Notes: generated from the sequence alone by a model not told the origin. A stretch of 64,000 nt of DNA from Verrucomicrobiaceae bacterium (GCA_015061955.1 SUVO01000013.1:25314-89313), one strand, 5' to 3'. Numbered from the stretch's first letter, positions 1 to 9,188 are shown. Translations and numbers: made by a program.

Positions 1-418
1 TGCAATTGCGAAATTGCTTTTCTTTCCAGTAGGTAGCCATTGAATGCTTGTCTGGAGTTTTTGTTAAGAAAAATGCACCTTTATCGAGTAATTCGTATTT
101 ATCTTTTTTATAGAAAATAGCGTTTGTCCAACGTTTTTTTGGTGCAGGTTCAAAACCTTCAACATTAACGCCAACCATATTGTAAATGCCACTTTTTAAG
201 AAGCCTTGTATTTGCCAATATTGTGTTTCTTGCGTACCAAAAACATCGAAGTCGTGATACTCTACTAAACTTACAGCCAAGCGCAAACGTTCATCGCTGA
301 ACTCATGAGTTTCGCGATATGTTCCCAATACGTTGAACGAACCAGCTATAAGGCTTGTTGCATGTGCTGAAATTACAGACAATATTAACGATGCTACTAA
401 AAATATTTTCTTTTTCAT
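1..418 (-). CDS. secreted endonuclease/exonuclease/phosphatase-family protein (C-terminus cut by window edge)
   Basis: The ATG is at 418 on the minus strand and the frame stays open to position 1, so only the first ~139 residues are present. It begins with a signal peptide (MKKKIFLVASLILS, then SAHA) followed by the family pattern: LIAGSFNVLG (metal-ligand Asn), a VEYHDFDVFGTQE motif holding the catalytic Glu, a Q-W pair, and an IFYKK...YELLDKG segment typical of the branch that contains putative phosphodiesterases. The family hydrolyses phosphodiester or phosphomonoester bonds on nucleic acids, lipids or sugars; the substrate cannot be told here. It lies 19 bases downstream of a paralogue (438-1292) on the same strand and is probably co-transcribed with it. 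Unlike the paralogue, it keeps the TQE glutamate in the part that is visible. Confidence 0.85.
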   Translation of the reverse strand, partial: MKKKIFLVASLILSVISAHATSLIAGSFNVLGTYRETHEFSDERLRLAVSLVEYHDFDVFGTQETQYWQIQGFLKSGIYNMVGVNVEGFEPAPKKRWTNAIFYKKDKYELLDKGAFFLTKTPDKHSMATYWKEKQFRNC

Positions 419-437
419 AATGCAATTTCTTTTGAAA

Positions 438-1292
438 TTAAAATTCGATATATGCTTCAACAGGCAAGTGTTTAGATGGATATGCGTTGTTGATGTTATC
501 CGACAAATGTGCACATTTTAAAACCTTTACATTTTTTGAAACAAAGATGTAGTCGTGCTTCATACGAGGGTCCATATAGTTCTTTGTATTTTCGATAGGC
601 TCGTTGTAGTTGAGATTAGTAAATGTACCTTTTGGTCCATACGTTTTTTTTGCTACTTTAAAAGTATCAATCAAGAATCTTGGAGAAAGTGCTTTCATTG
701 TATCTAATTCGCGTTCTCTTGTATATAGAGAGCCTGCAACTATGAATGTAGAATTTTTTGCAATTTCTTTAACTTTTTTTACTAACAATTTTGATGCTAA
801 AATTCTAGTTTTAAGTGGATAACTAAAGCGTGTATTAAATACAAAAAACTCCTTTCCCGATGCGTTATCTTTGAACTTTGCCCAGTTGCAATTTAACGGA
901 AATTTGTTTTCCCAAGTATTAGATTTTTTATTTGGAGTATCTGACAACCAGAACGAACCTTTGTCGAGAAGCAAGTATTTTTCGGGTTTATAAAATATAT
1001 TATTTGTTGCAAAATTATCGTTGGCTGGTTGTTTTCCTTCAACATTTACACCAACAGTTTTGTAATTTACAACTTTTAAAATTTCTGTTGTTTGCCAATT
1101 TAGATTATCTTGTGTGGCAAGTATATCAAAATCGTGATATTTTATAAGAGACGTAGCCAATGCTATACGCTCTTTTGAATACTTAGCTTCTTGTGGAAGT
1201 CCATATAAATTAAAAGATCCAGTTATCATCGACACTGCATGTGCTAAATATGCAAGTGTTGAAACCAACAATGTTAATATATATTTTTTCAT
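438..1292 (-). CDS. secreted endonuclease/exonuclease/phosphatase-like protein with catalytic residues replaced
   Basis: This 284-residue protein has an N-terminal signal peptide (MKKYILTLLVSTLAYLAHA) and the full-length fold of the endonuclease/exonuclease/phosphatase family. Structural landmarks are kept: GSFNLYG, YHDFDILAT, IFYKPEKYLLLDKGSFWLSDTP, FKDNASGKEFFVFNT and HDYIFVS. The usual catalytic positions are changed. TQE is TQD; the His of NTH is Arg (FNTRFSY); GDFN has become GSLY; SDH near the C-terminus is SKH. The Asp of the DYIF motif and the first Asn remain. I infer a paralogue that has lost hydrolysis and perhaps kept binding. A perfect TATAAT lies on the minus strand at 1298-1303, so close to the ATG that the 5' leader would be almost absent. 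Confidence 0.8.
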   Translation of the reverse strand: MKKYILTLLVSTLAYLAHAVSMITGSFNLYGLPQEAKYSKERIALATSLIKYHDFDILATQDNLNWQTTEILKVVNYKTVGVNVEGKQPANDNFATNNIFYKPEKYLLLDKGSFWLSDTPNKKSNTWENKFPLNCNWAKFKDNASGKEFFVFNTRFSYPLKTRILASKLLVKKVKEIAKNSTFIVAGSLYTRERELDTMKALSPRFLIDTFKVAKKTYGPKGTFTNLNYNEPIENTKNYMDPRMKHDYIFVSKNVKVLKCAHLSDNINNAYPSKHLPVEAYIEF

Positions 1293-1379
1293 ACAAGATT
1301 ATAGTATTTAACCCATAATCTATTTGCAAGATTTTTATGCTTTATATCTGAGACTATTACATTAAAAAATATGAGCGTT

Positions 1380-2507
1380 TTAGTAGAGCGTTTTATAGAA
1401 ACGTGCAACTCTTTTTGTTATCGATGTTAAAGCTTGCGCTGGTGTTATACCCAAACGCTGACAATATTGTTCGATTGTTATTTCTAAACCATCTGATTGA
1501 CCAACAATAATAGCTTCGTCGCCGAGTTCTATTTCATCAAAGTCGGTTACATCTATTACAGCTTGGTCCATAGAAACTCTGCCTATAACATCGGCTTTCT
1601 TGCCACGAATAATTACCGAAATTTTCTTGCTCGATTCTCGTGGAATACCATCGCCATATCCAACCGATAGTAGCGCAATACGCGAGTCGCGTTCAAGAGT
1701 GTATGTTTTGGAATAGCCAACGGTTGCTCCTTTTGGAAGATATTTTATTTGGCTTACAGAGGTACGGAATGTCAAAACGTGTTCGGGTTCAAATCCTCGT
1801 AAAATAGAGTTTTCGGCTGGTCGCATACCAAACAAAACAAGTCCTGCTCGCAACGATTTTTCAAACTCGTTTGGCAATGCCGATGTATTACAAATGTCGC
1901 TATGATGTATATAAACGCCTGAATTTTTGCCGAGAGTTTTTGCTGCGAAATCGAGAAAATTTGTATCGGCAATTGCACCTTCTGATGGTGCGCCTGTTCC
2001 TGTTCCAGAAAGACAAAATGCTTCTAAGCTTAAGTATTCTGATTGCAAAATTCTTTCAAGCATTTGTTTCGCTTGCGAATTTGAAGGAATTGAGTCTTTT
2101 TCAACAGGAAGTTTTAGATGTACTTTTAATTTTTTGTTGAGTTGTTTTGCAGTGTTTTCAAAGCGTTCTAATTCTTCTAAACCAGCAATTACTGGGGTAA
2201 TATCATTCTGAAAATAGAAGTGTTCTTCACTTGGAATAGATGCACTAAGAACTATTATTTTCCAACCTGAACCAACTTCGCGAACTTTTATAGCTTCTGA
2301 AATATTAGTAACAGCAAATGCATCGGCACCACTTAACATAAGACGCACAACTGCGGCCTCAACACCATATCCAAATGCATCGGCTGAAACCAATGCTATG
2401 TAGCCTCGCGATTTTGGCATAAAGAAACGCAGTTTTCCCAAGTTGCGTTCAAGTGCGCAAAGATCTATGCGTACAGAACATCTTAGATGTGTGCTTGAGC
2501 CTTCCAT
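1380..2507 (-). CDS. alanine racemase-like protein lacking the PLP lysine
   Basis: At 375 residues this is the normal length of a fold-type III alanine racemase. The C-terminal half is well conserved: TVGYSKTYT, the catalytic-Tyr motif SVGYGDGIPR, GRVSMDQAVIDVT and a final ITKRVARFY. The N-terminal barrel is not. The motif that normally reads V-K-A-[DN]-A-Y-G carries Ser for the PLP-binding Lys (ALVSADAFGYG, codon tca). The usual HLKVDTGMGRLG stretch is replaced by HLKLPVEKDSIP, losing the conserved Arg, and the THFA-type segment is absent. I therefore name the family but not the activity; a true Alr elsewhere in the genome is likely. It overlaps the 3' end of the tsaB-like gene by 25 bases. 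Confidence 0.8.
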   Translation of the reverse strand: MEGSSTHLRCSVRIDLCALERNLGKLRFFMPKSRGYIALVSADAFGYGVEAAVVRLMLSGADAFAVTNISEAIKVREVGSGWKIIVLSASIPSEEHFYFQNDITPVIAGLEELERFENTAKQLNKKLKVHLKLPVEKDSIPSNSQAKQMLERILQSEYLSLEAFCLSGTGTGAPSEGAIADTNFLDFAAKTLGKNSGVYIHHSDICNTSALPNEFEKSLRAGLVLFGMRPAENSILRGFEPEHVLTFRTSVSQIKYLPKGATVGYSKTYTLERDSRIALLSVGYGDGIPRESSKKISVIIRGKKADVIGRVSMDQAVIDVTDFDEIELGDEAIIVGQSDGLEITIEQYCQRLGITPAQALTSITKRVARFYKTLY

Positions 2508-3130
2508 TTTACATATTCTCTTTCTGTTAAAGGTTTTGCATCGGGGGTATCGTGGCAGATTGTTGCAAGTTGTGGATATTGTTTTAAGACATCTGCTGTT
2601 GTGCTTTCATCAAGATTATAAATTTCAAAGTCGGTAAAGGTTAAATCTATTTTATTACGTTGCTTTAGCAGGATTTTTTTATCAAAAGCCAATGTTTGAA
2701 TTTCATCAATTTTTATCTCTTTTAAAAGCTCTATTTTTGTGTTGAAATTTAAAATATTTACAAAGCCTTTACGCGATGGTGTAAATAGTGAAAATTTTTC
2801 TTTTTGCATTAACGCTATTGCGTGCGAAGCAACTTCCATACAATTGTATTCAAAGATTTTTGCCTTTGAAAATTTTGCTATGGTTGCAATACCTACCGAT
2901 GCTGTTCTTGTTCCCAAAATTGAGCCTGTGCCTGTACATAAGGCGATTGCTTCTATATCGGTAAGATTGCAATTTGCACAAACTTCGCTCAGTGCCTGAA
3001 AAAAGCATTCCATCGCTTGTCCGTTAGTTGTGGAAGTTGCTATTACTTTGCAATCTTGACAGAGTGCAATCTTTAAGACCGATGCAGTTGCATCTACTAT
3101 CAGAGTTTTTGAAAAATCAGTAAAAAGCAT
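2483..3130 (-). CDS. tsaB: tRNA threonylcarbamoyladenosine biosynthesis protein TsaB
   Basis: This 215-residue protein starts with the ASKHA-fold strand TLIVDATASVLKIAL and has the TsaB signature region LCTGTGSILGTRTASVGIATIAKF, which corresponds to the family's GPGSFTGLRIG-type loop. It ends with LTEREYVKW, resembling the usual C-terminal motif. TsaB is the non-catalytic dimerisation partner of TsaD in making t6A37 on ANN-decoding tRNAs; TsaE, encoded at 25867-26301 in this window, is the ATPase of the same complex. The N-terminal half is conserved and the C-terminal half divergent, as usual in this family. It sits 5 bases after the sigma-54 gene and overlaps the next gene, so the three appear to be one operon. 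Confidence 0.85.
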   Translation of the reverse strand: MLFTDFSKTLIVDATASVLKIALCQDCKVIATSTTNGQAMECFFQALSEVCANCNLTDIEAIALCTGTGSILGTRTASVGIATIAKFSKAKIFEYNCMEVASHAIALMQKEKFSLFTPSRKGFVNILNFNTKIELLKEIKIDEIQTLAFDKKILLKQRNKIDLTFTDFEIYNLDESTTADVLKQYPQLATICHDTPDAKPLTEREYVKWKAQAHI

Positions 3131-3135
3131 ATTTA

Positions 3136-4506
3136 TTAAAATCTCTTTCGCATTGTTTTTGATGGTATGCCGAGTTCATCACGATATTTTGCTACAGTTC
3201 TGCGTGCAATTGTAATGCCTTCGGTTTCGAGCATTTTTGCAATTTTGTCATCACTGAGTGGTTTTTGTGGATTTTCATTACTTACGATATCGCTTATTTT
3301 CTCTTTTATTGTATTAGATGATACTTCGTTGCCTTGTTCAGTTTCAAGACTGTTAGTAAAAAAGTTTTTTAGTTCTATTACACCAAATGGTGTTTGTGCA
3401 TTTTTGCCCGATATAGCTCTGCCTATGGTTGTTGGATGTAGCTGTATATCGTCGGCAATTTGCTGACGAGTCATGGGTTGCAGAATTGCATTTTCAAAGT
3501 AATTTTGTTGTCGTTTTAGAATTGCGTTTGCTATTTTTAGCAATGTTGTTTGACGTTGTTTTATGGCATCAATTATATTTTTTGCATCGCGCATTTTTTC
3601 TTTTAGATACGATAGTGCGTCTTTGTTTAAAGAGCCTTCTGCTATCATAAATCGATATTCTGAATTTATACGCAATTGTGGTATGTAGTTATTTGTTAAT
3701 TCGGCACACCATATGCCATCTTGCTTATAGTAATTGATGTCGGGGATTAAAATATTTTCTTCGTTTACTGTGTATTCGTGTGCAGGCGAAGAATTTAGTT
3801 TTGCAATTGTTTCTAAAGCTTTTTCTACTGCATCAATACTTCTACCTTCAGCTTGAGCAATATCGTTAACTTTGCGTTTTATGAATAGTTGAAAATAATC
3901 TTCTATAATTCTGTATGCTAATGATTCCGACAATCCATTAGCACGCAACTGAATTAAAAAGCATTCTTGTAAACTTCTGGCACCAATGCCGTATGGTTCG
4001 CATGTCTGCAACATTTCAAGTGCTTTTAGTACATCATCTCTTTTGAACCCTTGTTCAATAGAAACATCGATTGCTTCAACGGGCAGAAAGCCACGACTAT
4101 CTAATTGTTCTACAAGGCTTTCAAAGGCGTCGGCAACTGACTTAGTTGGCGCATCTATTCTGGCTTCGTTTATTAGTTTTTCACCAAGGTGGATTGAATC
4201 TGGTTCCGAATTTAAAATGAAGTCGTGCTTTTGTTGAAAGTTATCAGTATCTGATTGAGATAATTCTGAGGTGTCGGAATTATCATCGTAATCATCTATA
4301 TCATCTGGATTTTCACCAATACTTTGAGGTTTTTGTTGTTGCTGAAATTCCTCTATTTCAAGCATTGGATTTTGTGCTAACTGTTCTTCAAGAAATTTTT
4401 GCAATTCAATAACGGGCTTCTGCAGAATTTCTAAACTGCGTTGTTGCGCAGGTGTAAGCGAAAGTCCGTGTTCGAGTTTTTGCGATTGTTGAAGATTAGT
4501 ATCCAT
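3136..4506 (-). CDS. rpoN: RNA polymerase sigma-54 factor
   Basis: This 456-residue protein has all three regions of RpoN. The N-terminal activator-interacting region is SLTPAQQRSLEILQKPVIELQ with the typical LEEQLAQNPMLE. An acidic, Asp-rich linker follows (residues ~60-95). The core-binding region and helix-turn-helix come next (MTRQQIADDIQLHPTTIGRAI). The RpoN box ARRTVAKYRDELGIP lies close to the C-terminus. It directs transcription from -24/-12 promoters with AAA+ activators. No NtrC-type activator and no clear -24/-12 promoter were recognised in this window. On the minus strand upstream, TTGAGA and TATAAC spaced by ~15 bases in 4520-4548 could be its own sigma-70-type promoter. Confidence 0.95.
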   Translation of the reverse strand: MDTNLQQSQKLEHGLSLTPAQQRSLEILQKPVIELQKFLEEQLAQNPMLEIEEFQQQQKPQSIGENPDDIDDYDDNSDTSELSQSDTDNFQQKHDFILNSEPDSIHLGEKLINEARIDAPTKSVADAFESLVEQLDSRGFLPVEAIDVSIEQGFKRDDVLKALEMLQTCEPYGIGARSLQECFLIQLRANGLSESLAYRIIEDYFQLFIKRKVNDIAQAEGRSIDAVEKALETIAKLNSSPAHEYTVNEENILIPDINYYKQDGIWCAELTNNYIPQLRINSEYRFMIAEGSLNKDALSYLKEKMRDAKNIIDAIKQRQTTLLKIANAILKRQQNYFENAILQPMTRQQIADDIQLHPTTIGRAISGKNAQTPFGVIELKNFFTNSLETEQGNEVSSNTIKEKISDIVSNENPQKPLSDDKIAKMLETEGITIARRTVAKYRDELGIPSKTMRKRF

Positions 4507-4593
4507 AAAATATAATAATACGTTATATTCTTTGTATCAAATTCTCAAACAAAAATGTTGCAAAAAATCAAAATAAATTGAGAATTGCCACCT

Positions 4594-4794
4594 ATGGAAT
4601 GTAAGATAGCTGAAAATAAGAAACGTTGCACATGTTCTTACGAGTGTTTTAGAGCTGGTATTTGTTGCGAATGTGTAAAACATCACTTGGCAAAACGTCA
4701 AGTGCCTGCATGCTTTTTTCCACCTGAAGAAGAAAAAACGTACGATCGCTCTTTCGAGCATTTTGCACGTTTAGTAAATGAAAAGAAAATTTAA
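4594..4794 (+). CDS. small cysteine-rich cytosolic protein (DUF6485-like)
   Basis: This 66-residue protein has the pattern of a widespread small family of unknown function: KKRCTCSYECFRAG, ICCECVKHH, PACFFP and a C-terminal EEEKTYDRSFEHFARLV. Seven or more cysteines in CxC, CC and CxxC arrangement suggest metal or Fe-S binding, which is inference. I chose the ATG at 4594 because the reading frame's earlier start would be a TTG at 4585 and family members begin with a short M-x-C stretch. Its stop codon abuts the start of the following U32 gene, so the two are likely translated from one message. No function is assigned. Confidence 0.75.
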   Translation: MECKIAENKKRCTCSYECFRAGICCECVKHHLAKRQVPACFFPPEEEKTYDRSFEHFARLVNEKKI

Positions 4795-4795
4795 T

Positions 4796-6043
4796 ATGAA
4801 AAGAATTCCTGAATTAATGGCACCTGCGGGTGATTTTATTTGTTTATCAGCGGCATTACAGGCTGGCGCCGATGCTGTTTACTTTGGTTTGAAGGGCAGT
4901 AATATGCGTGCGGGAGCAAAGAATTTTGAAGTTTCAGAGCTCCCACGATTAGTACGCGAATGTAGAAAAGCAAAGGCTAAATGTTATTTAACACTCAATA
5001 CAATTTATTTCGATAACGAACATAAAAATTTGTTGAAACAACTTAAAGCTGCTAAAAAAGCTGGAGTAGATGCTGTTATTGCATGGGATTTTTCGGTTTT
5101 AGAGCTTGCTAAAGAGGTTGGCATTGAAGTTTTCTTGTCAACGCAAGCAAGTGTTGCCAACGCAAAAGCAATTGCATCTATCTACAAAAATTACGCAGTA
5201 AAGCGCTTTGTATTGGCGCGCGAGTGTAGTTTAGAGAGCATAAAAACTATGCGTAAAGAGCTTAAGAAAATGTTGGGCAAGTCGGCTGATGAAATTAGCA
5301 TTGAGGCTTTTGCACATGGGGCTATGTGTGTTTCGGTAAGTGGTAGATGTTTCTTGTCGCAATTCTATTGTGGTAAAAGTGCAAATCGTGGCGAATGTTT
5401 GCAACCTTGTCGACGAGAATATTTAATTACCGATACTGCTCAAGGTTCGCCAGAATTTAATTTAGGTACAAATTATGTGCTTAGTCCAAAAGATTTAATG
5501 ACTTTACCATTTATCGAAAAACTCATTGATGCAGGGGTGAATTCGTTGAAAATAGAGGGACGTAATCGCAATGCTTCTTATGTGTCGGCAACTGTTTCTG
5601 CGTACAGAAAAGCTTTAGATTTTTATAGAGATTATGCTGGTAAAAAAGATTTTGCAGAAATTTTCGATGTCCTCAAAAAACAACTTTGTAAAAACCTCGA
5701 ACAAACTTTCAACAGAGGTTTTTCTGACGGATTTTTTATGGGTAAACCTATCGGAGATTGGACTTCCGAAGGCAATAAAGCTGTTGCAAAAAAACGCATT
5801 TTAGGGCATATTTTAAACTATTTTTCAAAAATAGGTGTTGCTGAAATTTCAATCGATGATGCAACCTTGAAACAGGGCGATACTATTCAGCTTGAGGGCG
5901 ATACTACTGGTTTTATGACTTTCGTTGCCGAAAGTATTCAGTGTGCTGGTATGCCTATTACATCGGCTAAAAAAGGTATGCGTGTTGCTGTAAAAGTTCC
6001 ACAAAAAGTACGCAAAAATGATAGACTTTTTATCTTAAAATAA
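4796..6043 (+). CDS. U32 family protein (collagenase-like / RNA hydroxylation family)
   Basis: This 415-residue protein begins MKRIPELMAPAGDF and has ADAVYFGLKGSNMRAGAKNF, the standard U32 opening. The internal motif HGAMCVSVSGRCFLSQFY...NRGECLQPCRREY supplies conserved cysteines, which in characterised relatives hold an Fe-S cluster. SPKDLMTLPFIEKLIDAGVNSLKIEGRNR is the second family hallmark. E. coli members TrhP and RlhA take part in tRNA or 23S rRNA hydroxylation; other members were named peptidases. I cannot choose between them. The start at 4796 is preferred to the ATG at 4778, because the earlier one adds a poorly conserved MKRKFN and would overlap the upstream gene. Confidence 0.85.
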   Translation: MKRIPELMAPAGDFICLSAALQAGADAVYFGLKGSNMRAGAKNFEVSELPRLVRECRKAKAKCYLTLNTIYFDNEHKNLLKQLKAAKKAGVDAVIAWDFSVLELAKEVGIEVFLSTQASVANAKAIASIYKNYAVKRFVLARECSLESIKTMRKELKKMLGKSADEISIEAFAHGAMCVSVSGRCFLSQFYCGKSANRGECLQPCRREYLITDTAQGSPEFNLGTNYVLSPKDLMTLPFIEKLIDAGVNSLKIEGRNRNASYVSATVSAYRKALDFYRDYAGKKDFAEIFDVLKKQLCKNLEQTFNRGFSDGFFMGKPIGDWTSEGNKAVAKKRILGHILNYFSKIGVAEISIDDATLKQGDTIQLEGDTTGFMTFVAESIQCAGMPITSAKKGMRVAVKVPQKVRKNDRLFILK

Positions 6044-6062
6044 CCTCCGATTTTTTATTGTT

Positions 6063-7232
6063 ATGAAAAAATGTATTATATTATTAAGTTGTGTTATTTG
6101 TGCGTGTTCGTTGCAAGCTAAGAAAATTTTTAATGTGCCTGAAAGTTGTTATCAGCAGGTAAAAGATTTGGGCGATCCAAAGCTTGAAAACGAAAAATCA
6201 TCTACTGTAATTCTTCTTGGCGATACTCAGAATTACACTCATTTTTCACCAAACATAGGTATTTTAAACATTATGCTCAACTGGATTGCTTTTGAGCGAA
6301 ATGCATTAAATATAAGTGCAGTGTTTGGTGTGGGCGATATTGTGCAAATTTCAAATATGCTTGAGGTTCCAGAACAGATTTCTACAAAGGAATTAGTAAA
6401 AGGAACTAAAAAAGACGGTTTGTATCGTCAGCGTTCTTGTTATGATAGAAATTCAACACAACAGTGGCAAGCTATTTCAGATGCGTTTAAAGTGTTAGAT
6501 AATAAAGTTCCATACTTCATTACAACTGGAAATCACGATCACGGAGAGAAATGGGGCGATGCTCGTCCTACGAGATTTAACGAATTCTTTAAGCCAGAGC
6601 GTAATATAAAAAATCTCGAAGCTCTAATGCACGTTGGAAAAGATAAAAACAACAAACCATGCTTAGAAAACGCCATATACAAACTTAATGTAGGTGATAC
6701 TTGGGGGGAAATGTATGTGTTATGTTTAGAGTTTAAACCACGTCAAGAAGTTCTCGATTGGGCAAAAAAAGTAATTGAACAACGGTACAAAGACAAGCGC
6801 TTTATTATGCTTACGCATTCATTTTTAAATAAAAAAGGTGAATTACCAAAAGAGCCTTGGTATAAACTTGATGGTGTTGAAGCTGCTGATGTATACGAAA
6901 CTTTTGTAAAGAAAATACCTCAAATAAAAGCTGTTTTTTGTGGACATAGTTGCGATAACAACAATGGCTTTGAACAATCGACATGTTTTAGAATTTTAAA
7001 AAATGAAAAAGGTGGAAATATACCTACAATGATGTTTAATCCTCAGACTGTCGGTGGTGGTTTTGCTGGAAATGGAGGCGATGGTTGGTTGCGAATTTTA
7101 GAATTTAAGCCCGATGGCGAAACTATCAAAGTAAAAACATACTCGCCTTTTTTTGGAATATCGCCTATGACAAAACATTTTGCATGGCGTGTTGCAAACT
7201 TTGATATGTTTGAATTCAAATTAGACAAATAA
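6063..7232 (+). CDS. secreted calcineurin-like metallophosphoesterase
   Basis: This 389-residue protein has a signal peptide (MKKCIILLSCVICACSLQA) and the metallophosphoesterase motifs in order: VILLGDTQNY, GVGDIVQIS, TTGNHDHGEKW, MLTHSF and VFCGHSCDNN. These supply most ligands for the di-metal centre. The last motif, usually GHxH, reads GHSC, so one metal ligand appears to be Cys or to come from elsewhere. The fold hydrolyses phosphomonoesters or diesters; the signal peptide places it in the periplasm or outside. It precedes a secreted GH101-like gene by 18 bases, and the two are probably co-expressed for use of an extracellular glycan or glycoconjugate (inference). Confidence 0.85.
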   Translation: MKKCIILLSCVICACSLQAKKIFNVPESCYQQVKDLGDPKLENEKSSTVILLGDTQNYTHFSPNIGILNIMLNWIAFERNALNISAVFGVGDIVQISNMLEVPEQISTKELVKGTKKDGLYRQRSCYDRNSTQQWQAISDAFKVLDNKVPYFITTGNHDHGEKWGDARPTRFNEFFKPERNIKNLEALMHVGKDKNNKPCLENAIYKLNVGDTWGEMYVLCLEFKPRQEVLDWAKKVIEQRYKDKRFIMLTHSFLNKKGELPKEPWYKLDGVEAADVYETFVKKIPQIKAVFCGHSCDNNNGFEQSTCFRILKNEKGGNIPTMMFNPQTVGGGFAGNGGDGWLRILEFKPDGETIKVKTYSPFFGISPMTKHFAWRVANFDMFEFKLDK

Positions 7233-7250
7233 TATATTAGTAAAATATCT

Positions 7251-9149
7251 ATGAAACATATTTTATTTTTGCTCTTTAGTAGTGTAGTTGTTTTTGCAGA
7301 TTCATGTAAAAATTTTGAAAATACTACAATAATTGAAAATAATGGAGTTGCTGTTGCCGTTTCATTAAATGGCGAAATTTCAATTGTTGATAAATTATCA
7401 AATACTATATTTGAACATGAAAAGTCGGCTTATAAAATATCTAATATAACAAAAACAAACAACGAGATTTCTTTTGATGTTCAAGCCGAAATTCCTCTTA
7501 AAGCAAATATTAAATTGATTTCAGATAAATCTATTGAATTGTCGGTAGATGCTAAAGGAAAAATCTCGAAGCCTGTAAATTTTCCATCGGCATGGAAAAC
7601 GCAACAAGGCGATATTTTAATATATCCAATCGGCAATGGGTATGCTTTCCCTGTTGAAAAAGAATTGCCTTTTTTGAATAAGCGTGTGCCTGCTGTTCGC
7701 GGTTGGGCAAATTCAATGGGCTTGATTGCCATGGAGCGAAAAAGTTGTTTTCTTGTTTGTGGTTTTGAAAAACCATTTGATATGTTTATATTAAACAAAC
7801 GTAAAAATGGATTAAATGCTGTTGCTCCATCTATCGATTCTCAAATGGGCGAGTTTGGGTATGCTCGTGTATTCAGATATTTTATAGACAATAAACTTTC
7901 ACAAGTTATGGGGCAATATCGTAATTGGCGTGCGTCTATGGGCTACATAAAAACTCTCGAAGAAAAATCAAAAGTAGTTCCAGAAATTGCAAAATTGCGT
8001 GGTGCAGCTAACGTTTGGATGTGGTGTGAAAATAGTATAGCAAAACTTTATGGGCGTCCAGATAATCCTAATGCTCCAAAGCGTGAAGCAAAAAAAATTG
8101 CTGACGAAATGAAAAGCTTGGGTATGACGCGTGTTCTTTGGAATAATTTTGAAGGCGAAACTTCCGAAGATTGCGAGTACATAAAAAGTTTAGGATTTCT
8201 TGTTGGTAAGTATGATATTTATCGCGATGTTCTGCCTGCAGATATTGCTCATAAAATAATACCTTATCGTGTTCAGCGAAGTGTAAATACAAAATATTGG
8301 CCTGGTATTGTTCGTATAGATAAAAATGGCGAGCGTGTAAAAGCATGGCAAGTTCATGGTTTAGATGGAAAAATGTATCATCAACATGCTGTTTGCGAAA
8401 TTCCAGCGCTATGGCTTACAAAGAAAAACGTTTCGGCAGATTTGCAAAAAGTAAAGTATACGTCGCGTTTAATTGATGTTCAAGCAGGTACAGACTTGCG
8501 TGAATGCTATTCTAAAGAACATCCAGCAACGCGTACTGAAAGTGCCAAGTATATAAATATGCAACATGAATATTTGTCGTCGTTAGGTATTGTAAAAGGT
8601 GTTGAGGTTGGTCATGAAATTTTTGCATCAACATACGATTTTGCTGAAGGTCTTACAAGCCCTGCGTACTTCAGAATTAAACAAGCAGGCAGACGCATGA
8701 CCGATGTTGTACCTCTTTCAGAGATGCCCGAAAAAACTTTCGAGTACATGTTAAATCCTCAATATCGCATTCCTCTTTGGGAATTGGTGTATCATGATTG
8801 TGTTGTCAATTATTGGTATTGGGGTAGTAGTACAAGTCAGTGTCCGGAACTTATGCACAAGTTTGATGCGTTCTGTGGATTATATGGGTATCCTCCAATT
8901 TATAGTGTCGATGTAGCTCATTGGAATGTTCTCAAAGATAAAATTGCGCAATCTTACAAACGTTGCGTTGCAATTGCCGAACAAGTAGGATTCTCGCAAA
9001 TGATAGATTTTGATTACCTGAGTACCGATAAAAAAGTTCAGAAAACTACCTTTGCAAATGGGAAATCAGTAATTGCTAACTTTTCTGAAAAGCCCTTTAT
9101 GTTGCCTAATGGTGTTGAAGTAGCACCTTGGTCGGCTAAATTACAATAG
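7251..9149 (+). CDS. secreted GH101/DUF5696-like glycoside hydrolase-type protein
   Basis: This 632-residue protein has a signal peptide (MKHILFLLFSSVVVFADS), an N-terminal beta-rich domain (to about residue 220) and a C-terminal barrel-like region. Candidate active-site stretches are LIDVQAGTDLRECY, HPATRTES and GVEVGHEIFAS, spaced as nucleophile and acid/base segments are in GH101/GH129-type barrels. A final beta domain ends in ANFSEKPFMLPNGVEV, very like the tail of the paralogues at 49441-52990 (TNYTQSPFEYEGKTIKP). I infer a glycosidase acting on host-type or algal glycans; the linkage is unknown. It follows the metallophosphoesterase gene and is closed by a hairpin terminator at 9189-9220. 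Confidence 0.6.
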   Translation: MKHILFLLFSSVVVFADSCKNFENTTIIENNGVAVAVSLNGEISIVDKLSNTIFEHEKSAYKISNITKTNNEISFDVQAEIPLKANIKLISDKSIELSVDAKGKISKPVNFPSAWKTQQGDILIYPIGNGYAFPVEKELPFLNKRVPAVRGWANSMGLIAMERKSCFLVCGFEKPFDMFILNKRKNGLNAVAPSIDSQMGEFGYARVFRYFIDNKLSQVMGQYRNWRASMGYIKTLEEKSKVVPEIAKLRGAANVWMWCENSIAKLYGRPDNPNAPKREAKKIADEMKSLGMTRVLWNNFEGETSEDCEYIKSLGFLVGKYDIYRDVLPADIAHKIIPYRVQRSVNTKYWPGIVRIDKNGERVKAWQVHGLDGKMYHQHAVCEIPALWLTKKNVSADLQKVKYTSRLIDVQAGTDLRECYSKEHPATRTESAKYINMQHEYLSSLGIVKGVEVGHEIFASTYDFAEGLTSPAYFRIKQAGRRMTDVVPLSEMPEKTFEYMLNPQYRIPLWELVYHDCVVNYWYWGSSTSQCPELMHKFDAFCGLYGYPPIYSVDVAHWNVLKDKIAQSYKRCVAIAEQVGFSQMIDFDYLSTDKKVQKTTFANGKSVIANFSEKPFMLPNGVEVAPWSAKLQ

Positions 9150-9188
9150 TACTCAAAAAAAAATAACTAATTTTACAAACTTGCATTT

